A stretch of 64,000 nt of DNA from Aulostomus chinensis (Eukaryota; Chordata; Actinopteri; Syngnathiformes; Aulostomidae): contig JBBMOA010000002.1 of NCBI GenBank assembly GCA_037954235.1, positions 17,796,009 through 17,860,008 of the forward strand, written 5' to 3'. Below are positions 11,694-22,165 of the stretch, in pieces. The position numbers were made by a program, and so were the translations under genes. The notes below the pieces were generated by a model. The model saw only the letters and a program-made list of their open reading frames with translations. It did no database searches and was not told where the DNA came from. Within the stretch, counting starts at the first letter, position 1. Each line of letters starts with the position of its first letter.

Positions 11694-11897
11694 CGGCTTC
11701 ATTATTAATCAGGGCCCTTCCCTTAGTGTGAGAGCTGCACACACTCCATGGCTTAATGACTGAAAATGAGTGGTAATTACGGGCTGTCAGTCCAGCCCCT
11801 GGCTCCCCCTCTGCTCCTCCATCTCAAGGGTCCATGTCCTCCCCTCTGCTGCTCCACACTCAGGCTGCCATCACTTTGTATCATTGCTTATCACACA

Positions 11898-11933
<36 letters not shown>
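11898..11933. repeat. (TAAC)n tetranucleotide microsatellite
   Basis: About nine units of the TAAC/CTAA tetranucleotide. Confidence 0.95.
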
Positions 11934-12000
11934 CAAATTTAACCCCACAACACCCCTATTCCACTAAAATCCTTGTGGCTGGAATTGTATTTACAGCAGG

Positions 12001-12001
<1 letters not shown>

Positions 12002-12062
<61 letters not shown>
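12002..12062. repeat. (CA)n microsatellite
   Basis: Uninterrupted CA array of about 30 units. Confidence 0.97.
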
Positions 12063-12065
<3 letters not shown>

Positions 12066-12232
12066 CTTAGTTGGAACAGCAAAGATACAAAATAGATAAT
12101 ATATATAAACTAGTTTATGTTCAGTTACGACAGCTCTTCCTCAGTGTGGCATTTGATGGAAATAGAAATAAAACTGAAGGCGCTGGATAGTCACATTCTT
12201 GTCCCTTAACTTATCATTCTGAAGTAAATGTT

Positions 12233-12863
12233 GATTGCACAACATTGTAATAGCTATGGAATAATGACACCATCTGGCTTTCATTGCTGTCTGCCACCGC
12301 CTTACGATAAGTTTCTAAACGCCATGCTAATGCTACCAATAGCTAATGCTAGTCTTCAGAAAACAAAGAATGAATGAACAAATGCCATTTTGAAAGAAAG
12401 AAACCCTGAAAGCATAACATGTCATAATAATTTGATATTGAATAGTTTGATTATTTTACTGTACAAACGACTACAGCAGGGGCTGGTGGAGGGGGAGCTG
12501 AGTAAAATATTAACATGTGTGAGTCCAACCCTTCAGAATAATAGAGGCATATAGATAAAATTTTAAAGGAACATTACAACTTTATGAGAAATATTTGTCT
12601 TGTCCACCATTTTTAGTGTCACACAAGCCTATAAATACCCTCTGCATGTAATACGGAACTCAGGCCCATAGCTCCCTGCTAGCATTCACTGTAGCAGGCT
12701 AACTAGTTGTTAGCTAGTGGTTCATTTTTGTCAAGAACTGAATTCCAAATTAAGCAGCCTTCAGAGACAGAAGTGCTTGAGGGAAGGCAAAGCTAATGAG
12801 TATGCAATATAAAAGCAGATGGTGTCATTATTCTACAGCCAGTGCAACTTTGTGCAGCAACCA
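12233..12863. mobile_element. palindromic non-autonomous DNA element
   Basis: The two ends are inverted repeats. Bases 12253-12276 (gctatggaataatgacacca + tctg) match the reverse complement of 12816-12839 at 22 of 24 positions, and weaker similarity continues outward (gattgcacaacattg against ggttgctgcacaaagttg) and inward (ctttcattgc against cttttatattgc). There is no coding frame inside, and a cgataagtttctaaacgcca / gctaatgct region lies between the arms. This fits a long-terminal-inverted-repeat transposon derivative. I cannot name the superfamily or fix its exact ends or target duplication. Confidence 0.6.
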
Positions 12864-15592
12864 ACATTCATCTAAAAATCATAATATAAAGAAAAAAGTG
12901 TCCTCCTCGATGTTCTTCTTTTTCCCTTCCTTTCTTCGGCCCTCTCTTCCTCTGTGCACTTAAGCTCATCGTTATGCGGCATGTGGTTTGTCAAGTTGAT
13001 GATGAATTTGTTTATGAGTAGAGAGAGCTGATTTCCCCTGAGTGGTCTCTCTCTCTCTCTCTCTCTCTCTTCTGCTTTCTCTGCTCTCTTTTCCTCTGCA
13101 TTCAATCATCCAATCAAACTCTGCCCTCATTTCCCCCTCAAGGCCTTTCCACCCCTGCGAGGTGCTTCATCCTTCCCATCGGGATTCAAATCCAGGAGGT
13201 CACTGACCACTAGACAGCAGACCGAAGCACATAGACGAATGACAGATCATGATTTTCTTTCTAATAATGTTTGGAGTGTGAGGAATTGTTTGCACAAACC
13301 CATCAGCGGAATCCTTTTAATCAAGCTTGCAAGTCATGTTAATGTCATTTTTACCCTCCTGCAGCACCAACTGGGAGAGAAACCACTGGGTTGTGCAGTG
13401 AATGGATTGTAGGCAACACGCAGACAGGACATGGAAAAACAGCCACAGTCAAAGAAAACCCACATTTAACAACAGAATCCAACAGTGCCATGAACGCTCT
13501 CGTGTGTGAGTAATGTGTTGCTTGTTTAAGACTTCAGTGTCTCTTTTGAGGTGGCAAGTTTAAAAATGCAAGCATGTTGATGTTAGCGACAATGCAAACC
13601 ATCTTGTTTGACAGGTCCCCCTCCTGGGCCTTTCAATATAGGCATGCTGTTTGTAATCTCCCTGCATACACACATGTATTGCATGCATAAACGCAAGCGC
13701 AACCACACACATGCATACCCTCACTAATATCCCTGTTGGAGGTGGTGGAAGTGCCAGCTATTATCAGTTAATCTTTGCTGTGTTTTTTCTCTTGCGGAGA
13801 ATGCTACCATATGGTTCTCTGTCAGCCACTGCTTTTAATTTACTCCTTGCGTCTGCTGTGAAAACAGACCAACATCCTATCTAAATTGCTGATTTGATAG
13901 AGGGAGTGTAGTGAGACAGGAAGGAGGGAGCTACACTGTACTATATAGACTACATCTTATGCAAGCACAATGTCATGTAAAGAGAAAAGCGATTAAATCT
14001 TGTAGTAGGATGTGCTACACTGCGCTGCAGACCGATTTGAACACGCTCATACAGTACAACACACAAGAGGGAAGAAATTCGAAAATTCATTGCCTTTACC
14101 TAAAAATAAAGCAAATTCAAATTGTGAAAAAGCTCTTCTGACCTATCCACTATGAATAAAAGAAGACACATTTTGAACTAGACCAGGCTAACAAGGTACT
14201 GTAGCTGTGTGTTACAGCAGCCATGTAACTAGCAATAGGCTGAGTAAATTGCTTTCATCCTGTTATTATAACAGGCAACACAACCCAGCAGGTAGCTGAA
14301 ACAACATAACAAATCAAACCCGCTCAAAGCCACTTCGAAAGCTCGGTAGTGGGGTTGCTGTTGCTGTGGCAGCCATGATGAATCTTCCAGATCTCATAGA
14401 GTAAAACACATTTACACTTGAATTCAACGTCGCTACAATGTGTCATTGACCATTTCTGGAGGAGATTTAATCATCCGATCTTGATCCGTCCTCAGTGTGT
14501 CTTTGATTCAAATCATCCAAAACACAACTTAGTGCATCATGGTGTAAGTGGTGATTTACGCCTTAATGGTTTTCTGTGTTTGAATGGCACTTTTTTTCAG
14601 TTACTGTCATCATTCTCACCACCTTGGTCACAACTACAACTGCTGATACATATTATATAAAACTGTAGCATAGTACAGTTCAGCTGCATAGTATAACTTG
14701 GAAAAGAAAAATTCATAATGTATTGTGAATAAATGAAGAAAGTGAATTATCCCCCTTTGAGACCCATTGTGTGGGGATGCATAAACTTATGGTAGCTAAA
14801 TGTGTCATCCAAATACATCCCTGAATAAATATATATTCACATTGAGGCTACATAAATATTAAACATATATGCAGCTTTTTTAGAATTATTACTATTTTTT
14901 TAAGTAAAAGATTGTCACATATGAAGAAAGCATTTCTTACAATGTTTTCCTTCCTGCTAAACTTAATGATGTTCTGTGGCTTTGAAATGTTGGAATTACT
15001 AGTCTTCCTTGCTGTAACGACGTGTAATAATTAGTGCAGCTAGATGCAAATAGCTCAAGGTTACGGAGTTTCAACTAAACCAATACACTGCTTTGATTTC
15101 TTATAAAACTTGGGGGAGAGGGCATAGCTATTCTCTCCGCCCTGCTGTGTGTGGGAGTAAGGGAAGTAAAGGTGAGGATGTGGAGGTCATTGTGGTGGAA
15201 GAGGGTTTAAGGGCAGATGCATGTGTGTGTTTTCTTTGTGAAGGTCTCAGATGGAGGAGGAAATATGTGTGTTGGAGTGACGGTGAGGTGAATTGAGTGT
15301 GTGTGCATGTGTGAGGCACAGTGCGTCAGTGATGGATGAGGTGTACTCATGTGGTCTCTCACCACAGATATTATGGTCAAACAGACAATCCATCAGCGTA
15401 TATTAGACCAGACGATTCCAGCACTCCAATCAGTCCAGTGCACAGCACAGCATCTGTGAATGATAGTGTAATGTGTTTTAAATGCCTCTGGGTAGGAATG
15501 ATAGCTTGAAGGGAAGTCACCTATTTACAGGCTGAAGACAAAAAAAGGTGTGTCCTTTAGTCAGGAATGAGGTCAAGAACCAGAACATGTAC
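12864..15592. other. unique non-coding stretch
   Basis: About 2.7 kb with a CT array at 13046-13070 as the only clear repeat. The block at 13300-13420 (cttttaatcaagcttgcaag, gttaatgtcatttttaccc) is regulatory-looking. ORFs of 60-80 codons near 13.9, 14.4 and 15.1 kb have no recognisable domain. Confidence 0.35.
13046..13070. repeat. short (CT)n microsatellite
   Basis: Twelve CT units in a pyrimidine-rich context. Confidence 0.9.
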
Positions 15593-15600
15593 TTCTTGAG

Positions 15601-16604
15601 CGGTGTTGGGCACATTACTTAGAAAAAGTAATTAGTTATAGTTACAAGTTACTTCTCCCAAAAAGTAACTGAGTTAGTAACTGAGTTACTCCATTATGAA
15701 AGTAACTAGTTTCCAGGGAAAGTAACTATCGCATTACTCTTTTTTTCTTTTAAGTTTAAAAATGCCAAAGAATTTGGATTTTAAAAAAAAAAATTTTGCC
15801 AATGAAGGAGTCTGAATCAACTGCTGACAAGGGCAGCCTGTTCTCAACAACATAGAGGCCTATCAGTTCTTTAAGTTCTGTCTGTGTCACAAGTTTTAGT
15901 GGAGCGGGGCAGAAAACTCCTGCTGTGGCTGCTTGGACGGCGTGGCTCCGTGTCCTTCTCTGTTAGCGGAGCTCACGTTATCAGCACCTGCTTGCTACCA
16001 CCATCAGCGGTGTCAACGGAGTTTCTGGCCACTCGCTTAGTAGAAGAAGAGTCGGGCCGTCGAGAAGCGCTTCATTAAATTGGAGTTGCTGACATTGGAC
16101 GTTGACAGCCTCTTCACTCTCGCTCTGGGACGACATAACGACCACTCAACATGTACATTTTGACCTTTGACCTCCATGAAGTTAAAGTAGTGCCTAGAGT
16201 TCCATCTTGAAGACGCTGTCTTTCCCCGCGACTCGCCGTCTCTGATAGTTTGTGTGTGTGCTGCTACGTGCTGGGTTCGTGAGTAAACACCCGCCCACCT
16301 GATGTCTCTGGTTGGCTCAACGTGAAATCTTTACTCTATCTTAGCCAATCATCATTAGGCGCTTATCTCGCCCCTCCCCTCCCCAAAGGAGAAAAAAACA
16401 CACGCATTTGCGGCTCCTGTGTTTGTGTGAGCCGAGCCGGATGGCAGCTTCAATGAGTCGCTTCAGTAACTTGGAGCAACGACGTGTTGGTAATGGTAAC
16501 AGTGCTGTAACGATAGACAAAGTAATTAGTTAGAGTACCCGTTACTGACAAAAGTAAAGCCGTTAGTAACGGCGTTTATTTTAACGCCATTATTCCCATC
16601 ACTG
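15601..16604. mobile_element. hAT-type non-autonomous DNA transposon
   Basis: The left end reads cggtgttgggcacatta. The right end read inward on the minus strand is cagtgatgggaataatgg, giving a short imperfect terminal inverted repeat of the CAGTG-TGGG type. It is flanked by an 8-bp target duplication with one mismatch, ttcttgag at 15593-15600 and ttcctgag at 16605-16612. Eight-base duplications and CA-initial ends are hAT hallmarks. Subterminal DNA is rich in repeated agtaact / agttact units (15640-15730 and 16495-16580), plausible transposase-binding repeats. The GC-richer interior has no frame resembling a transposase. At 1004 bp it is too short to be autonomous. Confidence 0.8.
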
Positions 16605-16931
16605 TTCCTGAGTGAACGTTATCATTGTAGTGCTTTGTTCAGGAGAGTAAAAGCCATCTGTTTGGGGACAGACAGATTTCTTCAATTGGTGGTCAGTGAT
16701 GAGATGATGTCTCTCAGGAGTGAGACAATAGACAGGATCATGTGTTGATTCGTTGTTAATCATCTGCTCAGACTGTGGTCTCAAAATGTCACATGACAGG
16801 AACATAATTATCATATAGTTCATATGTGTACACTCAGCATGGTTATCATACATTTAACCAATAACTACACATCGAACCTCCACTTAAACAAATCATCATC
16901 ATACTTGGCAATAATAATAACAACTAAACAT
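16605..16931. other. unique non-coding stretch
   Basis: Sequence between the hAT element and the eIF4A retrocopy. An ataataataac patch lies at its end. Nothing coding. Confidence 0.4.
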
Positions 16932-18498
16932 GATGAGAGACACAACGTTCCAGAGACCCTCTCTGAGAGTAATTGGGACGAGGCCATGGACAGTTTTGAC
17001 TGAATGGAACTAGGCCAGGATCTACTCCAGGACATTTATGCCTTTGGTTTAGAGAAGCCTTATGCTATGCAGCGTAGGGCAATCATCCCTTGTATCAAAG
17101 GTTATGATGTCATCATTCAGGCCCAGTCTGGCACTGGAGAGACCGCCACCTTTGCTATTTCCATACTGAAGAATATTAATATCAAGTTCAGCACCACTCA
17201 GGCTCTGGTTCTGCCGCCCACCAGGGTGCTGGCTAAGCAGATCCAGAAGGTGGTGCTGCCTCTAGGAGACCACATAAAAATAAGGTGCGAAGTCTGTATT
17301 GGGGGGACAAACATCCGGGGTGAAGTCCAGAGGCTCCGTGCGGAAACCCTAAATTTGTGGTGGAAACCCAGCTGAGTTGTGGTCATGTTGAATCGCAGAC
17401 TCCATCCATCCATCCATTCATTTTCTTCCGCTTATCCTGATTATGGGTCGTGGGGGGCTGGAGCCTATCCCAGCGGCTTTCGGGCGAGAGGTGGGGTTCA
17501 CCCTGGACAGGTCACCAGTCCATCACATTCATAGACAGACAACCATTCACACTCACAGTCACACCTACGGTCAATTTAGAGTATCAATCAGCCTCGTCCT
17601 CTCTTGATGTCTTTGGACTGTGGGAGGAAGCTGGAGTACCAGAGAGAACCCACACAGGAACAGGGAGAACATGCAGACTCCACACAGAAAGATCCCGTGC
17701 CTGAGCTGGGACTCGATCCTGGAACCTTCTTGCTGTGAGGCGACAGTGCTGACCACTGCACCACCGTGCCACCAGAATCGCAGACTCATGTCAAGCAATT
17801 AACATCAACATGTTTGTCATGTATACAGCTGATGAGATGCTCAACAGAGGGTTCTAGGATCAGATATACATCTCTCAGATCCTGCCAGCCAGGACTTAGG
17901 TGGTCCTCCTGTCTGCAACAATGACAATTGAAGTGCTCAAGGTCATAACGCGGTTCACGTGTGAGCCTGTTAGAATCTTGGTCAACAAGGAGGAGCTGAC
18001 GTGTGAGGGGATCCAGCAGCTCTACATTCATGTAGACAGACAGGAGTGGAAACTGGACATGCTAAATTTATGTGAAACGCTCACTATCATGCAATCTTTT
18101 TTTCCATCACCCAGAAGATTCGCGAGAGAGACAATTCACACTCTGCGTTTCTTGCTAACATGGATCAAGAGCAGAAAGACTCGATCATGATTGAGTTCCA
18201 CACAGGTTCCAGTACAGTGCTCATCACCACGGGTATCCTGGCCCGAGGGATTGATGTTCAGCCGGTGTCCCTGGTCATCAATTACGACCTGCCCACCAGC
18301 AGAGACAGCTACATCCACAGGATGGGTCAGAGTGGTCTTTATGGCCAAAAGGGAGCAGATAATAGCGTGATGACGGAGGATGAGAAAAGAACCCTGAAGG
18401 ACAGTGAGACCGTCTTTCACAGCACAGTCCAGGAGACCTCATCATGGCCAAGCTTATATAAGAGAGTCCACACACCTGTCATCACCCTGTACCTTTAG
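16932..18498 (+). pseudogene. eif4a: eIF4A (eif4a1/eif4a2-type) processed pseudogene
   Basis: eIF4A is the DEAD-box RNA helicase of the cap-binding complex. The copy starts at the conserved ESNW segment near the family's N-terminus, reads SFD then TGA at 17001-17003, and continues open from 17004 to 17375 with RAIIPCIKGYDVI, QAQSGTG, TQALVL and IGGTN segments, with no introns. After a SINE insertion the similarity resumes with LLSAT at about 17906-17920, KEEL, EEWKLD-like and ARGID (18241-18255) segments up to a stop at 18496. The parts lie in three frames. Walker A lysine is glutamate (17139-17141), DEAD reads YTAD (17822-17833), a stop is at 17855-17857, and motif VI HRIGRGGR reads HRMGQSGL. 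The start codon is lost and part of the middle is deleted. Polyadenylation signals AATAAA follow at 18653 and 18731. Residues are a mix of eif4a1- and eif4a2-like; eif4a3 fits worse. It is certainly non-functional as a helicase. Confidence 0.93.
17403..17774 (-). mobile_element. SINE family A inserted in the eIF4A pseudogene
   Basis: In antisense it begins with the tail (catccatccatcc, cgcttatcctgattatgggt), then the body, and ends with the head (ccttcttgctgtgaggcgac, ctgaccactgcaccaccgtg). It is flanked by a perfect 13-bp target duplication, gaatcgcagactc, at 17390-17402 and 17775-17787. The duplicated word belongs to the eIF4A NRR codons, so the insertion is younger than the retrocopy. This is the best-delimited family A copy here and defines its ends. 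Confidence 0.95.
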
Positions 18499-18765
18499 AA
18501 GTTTAACTGTGTTTCTAGAATCTTAGATTTATAAAATGATGAAATTGCAGCAGTAATCTGCTGCTCTTTTGAGTTTTGAGAGTAAGATTAAGGGCTTGTA
18601 AAACACATTTTTAATGTTGTCAGGTTAGATCCACATAAGCACAAGAAATCTCAATAAATCATTTTGATTTCTTAGTTTAGGAAGCAAAATGTACAACAGC
18701 GTTTCGTATGCTCAACTGATACTCCAAGTAAATAAAACAAAGGTGATTTGAATAACCATGTCTGT
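18499..18765 (+). other. probable 3' UTR remnant of the eIF4A retrocopy
   Basis: AT-rich sequence after the last pseudogene stop, with AATAAA at 18653-18658 and 18731-18736. No poly(A) tract remains, so the true 3' end of the retrocopy is not fixed. Confidence 0.35.
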
Positions 18766-21340
18766 GTATTATTAGTATTATTCATGTTGCGGGAACACAC
18801 ACCAAGTTACATTCGCATAAATTGCCTCCCTTTGTGCAAAAAGTCTATATAACTTAAATTGTTAAAACTTAAGACTTGGTTCAAGGTGAAATCTATAAAT
18901 TGATGGATTATGCTTATCTCACCGTTACTTACCCTTTTTGTGAGAACCCCCCCAAGTGAAGTGATACATCATACTCATGGCATTTAATCTAAAGGTACAA
19001 ACTCTTGTTACATTTATTTCTAGGTAAAACCATCACTATGAAATGTGAATAATAATATAAATGTGGTGTAAATAAGATTGTTAAAATATCAAGTGAATAA
19101 AATCCTGAAGAAATGAATTGATGGTGGGATCACAAAAGTAATGGGTAAGTCATGGTAAAGTAGCTGCCACGTCTTTCGGCGGGTGATGATCGATTCACTG
19201 ATACAAACTAATCATTAACTGATAATTATCATTATCTCATCGTCTGACACTTTTCTGGTAACTCATGAATATCAGGGCCCCTGGGGGGTTGTGAGACACA
19301 GATGTGGAGGTTGCAAGATGATTACCAAGAATCATATACAATTTTAGAAATAAATAACAGCTTATTTTAGCAATCACTGATTTTAAAAAGGATAAACAAA
19401 AGTATATTTTGATGTGTTTGAACCTACGAGTGTGTGCAGTGTTTTTCAGCCTCCTCCAGGGATAGCGGGGTTGCTGAGGGTTTATTTTGGGACCTGATTG
19501 GTTTGTTAGCCCCTGTCCCCACGGGTGACCTTATTTATGCTGTCATCTGATCACTTTCTCCATAAAACCATCATAAGTCTGTGTTACCATTGTCGGAGAT
19601 GTGAAACTTTTCATGTATCATTCATTTTGAATGATTTTCAAATTGCAAGCAGCATTCATAAGGAAATTATAACTTGAAAATGAAATATTTACTGAATCTT
19701 GTGTGACCTTTTGAAAGATGAGTAAATTAATGCAAAGAGGCAAATTCTTCCTAATTTTGGAATCCAGAATACTAAATGAGATGTAGTCTTGAAAATGACT
19801 TTGTAACAGTTATACAAGCAAACTTGACAGTTTACAGAGTAGAATGTTTTTTAAGTAGTGGAAGTGAAGAGGCAGGATTATCTTGGATGTACATTTTGGT
19901 GTCATACTCACTTTGTGTCTTTCCTACTACAGGGAAACATGCAAGTCAAACTGCCACAATATTGAGATCCAAGCGAGAGCAGTCATTAGGAGCAAGTCTG
20001 GCTGATGTGCTCAGGTGCTCGATGGTAAAGACCAATCACCTTAGCGTTGCCTCTGCCTAATGAAGGGATCTTCATGATCCTGTAACCAGGACAGGGTACC
20101 CTGACCCTCATCCACCGGTGCTCCCAACTCTCCAGCTGCTACTGCGCTCTGCAAGTATAAGATGAACATCAAAGAGGACACATAGTCTGTTTATCTTGTG
20201 CCAAACAGGCAGTCATGTATCATTTTGACCATCAAAATCCTTATAAATTGAAATTAAGGAAATATTTTCTAATTCTAATTTTTAAAATTTAAAGTAGCTG
20301 GTCAGGTGATCTAAGAAAAAAATTCAGCTTATCTTTATTGCAGTACAGTATTATGTCCCAACTGCCTGTTGGTGACAGGACTTACATTTTGTTGAGGTTA
20401 CTAGACCATAATTTTTAATATTTAATATTTCTTCACATACAGTACATAAAAATTGCAGAAATTCTCCTCTATAATTATTATTCTATGTTGTTTCTATTCT
20501 TTTCTAGACAGGAGCGGGAGGCTGAATTTGCTGGATTTGAAAAAAAATGTAAAAATTACAATGCTATGTGCTCACTGTCTCACTTTTTTTTTTTTAGAAA
20601 TGATAAAACATGCAAAAGAGAAATTTAATAAACATAAGTAAACAGTGACACAGGTGTTGACAACAAATATGCAGTTGTTCTTAACGTGAAAAACAAGTTA
20701 AATGTCCAAGACATTGTGATTATGAAGCTTTCTTTCTCATAAAGGTAAACTACAGTGACAAAAGAGTGATTAAAAAAGTACAACAAAAAAACATTCTCAT
20801 ACATAAACACATTTACAAGCCCTGAAAAAAATAACGTGTTTTTTTGAAAAAAAAAAAAAACTTCTATTTAAAGTCGCCACAGGAATCACAATGAGTAAGA
20901 CAAATTAATTAATTTCAGCGTGGCGTCTTTTGCTTCTTTGATTGTTGCTTTCAACGCTGTACAAGGTTTTATAACTAACCTTGCACTGAATGTACTGTCT
21001 CTGTTGTTCATGAATGAGAATGTCAGACTTTCTGATGCAACCTTGAGGTGTTTCAGTCAAATCTATTCTCTACCACATGGAAAGTTGGTGTTTATTTACC
21101 ATTTCAGTTATCTTTTTCTAATCAAACAACAAAAGTGAGAACATAAAAAGTGCACTAAACATGAACTTCACTAAAACTGGTGCATTTGAGTTGAGTCTCG
21201 GTGAAGCGGCTATGATGAATATATTTTATAATATATTAATATATTTTAGAATTAATATATTTTGTAGTGTGTCACGTTAGAATAACCACCTTAATCGGCT
21301 TTGTGGAACTTTACAGTGGGTATCAGCTCATTGTGTTGCT
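18766..21340. other. AT-rich unique stretch
   Basis: About 2.6 kb without microsatellites of note. A-runs and T-runs occur near 20589 and 20851. Short frames have no recognisable domains. The patch at 20060-20160 is GC-richer but unassigned. Confidence 0.4.
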
Positions 21341-21354
21341 GACACGTATTGAAA

Positions 21355-21490
21355 GCATTTTAAGGTGCTTTTATCCAAAGCACTATGCAATGTTGCCTCA
21401 TTCACCTATGCACATTTATGTACCAGCATATCAGGTTGGGGGCTGCAGATGCTTGCACAAGGACAGTTGTCTCTGAGGAGCAGAACCTGT
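21355..21490 (-). mobile_element. decayed SINE family B fragment
   Basis: The order aaagcactatgcaatgttg, cctcattcacctatgcac, and a ttgcacaaggaca segment follows the family B layout seen at 39740-39960 (aaagcactttaca, ctcattcacccattcac, ttgctcaaggacac). Identity is partial and the head is missing. Confidence 0.45.
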
Positions 21491-22094
21491 AGCCACTCCT
21501 GGAAGACCACTGCACCATTCTGCATGAAATTGATGTCACTGCATAACTATTGCTGCCTTTATGTGCTAAGTTAGATGGAGTGGTCCACTTATAAACTTGT
21601 ATGTCTGAAAGGTGAAGCCAGTGTTTCTGGAGAAGTTCTGCATTATTTATTTTCTCATAGCTGATAGAGGATGACCTCGGTGGCTGCAAAAAGAAGTTAT
21701 AGTTATATAACTGTATGAAAATGACCCCACTTCTCACTTGATTTATTACCTTGGAAACCATTTACAGCTCATGGTGCATTCGTATGTCTAGGAAGTGAGA
21801 AGGTTCCCCTTTTGAAAAGGTCCCTCTACCCAGTAAAGTGTGTTAACAACAGCAAACAGAGCAGAGGCTCTGTTCTTACACTGTTAGGATACAGAAAAGT
21901 GATAGCCCCGTCACCCATAGACACTAAAGGTAATGAAGCTCAGGAGGTCACGGTATTGGCTCTTAGGCACTAATGAGAACCACCTAAATTAGCCATGAAG
22001 AAACTCTCTGAGCAAGTATATCTCTTTCACCCTCAGTGCTGTAACATCGACTGATGCCAAACTTACATTTTATTCTGAGTTTAACAGACATTGA
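21491..22094. other. unique non-coding stretch
   Basis: No repeat or coding feature recognised. Confidence 0.4.
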
Positions 22095-22165
22095 ATAGTT
22101 TGGTTCTACCTTTGCAGCACTAAAAGGGCTTTACAGAGTTTCCTCATTCACCCATTCATTTAACT
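22095..22165 (-). mobile_element. short SINE family B relic
   Basis: The words ttctacctttgcagcacta, gggctttacag and cctcattcacccattcat follow the family B 3' segment in the same order as at 39750-39802. Only about 70 bases remain. Confidence 0.4.
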
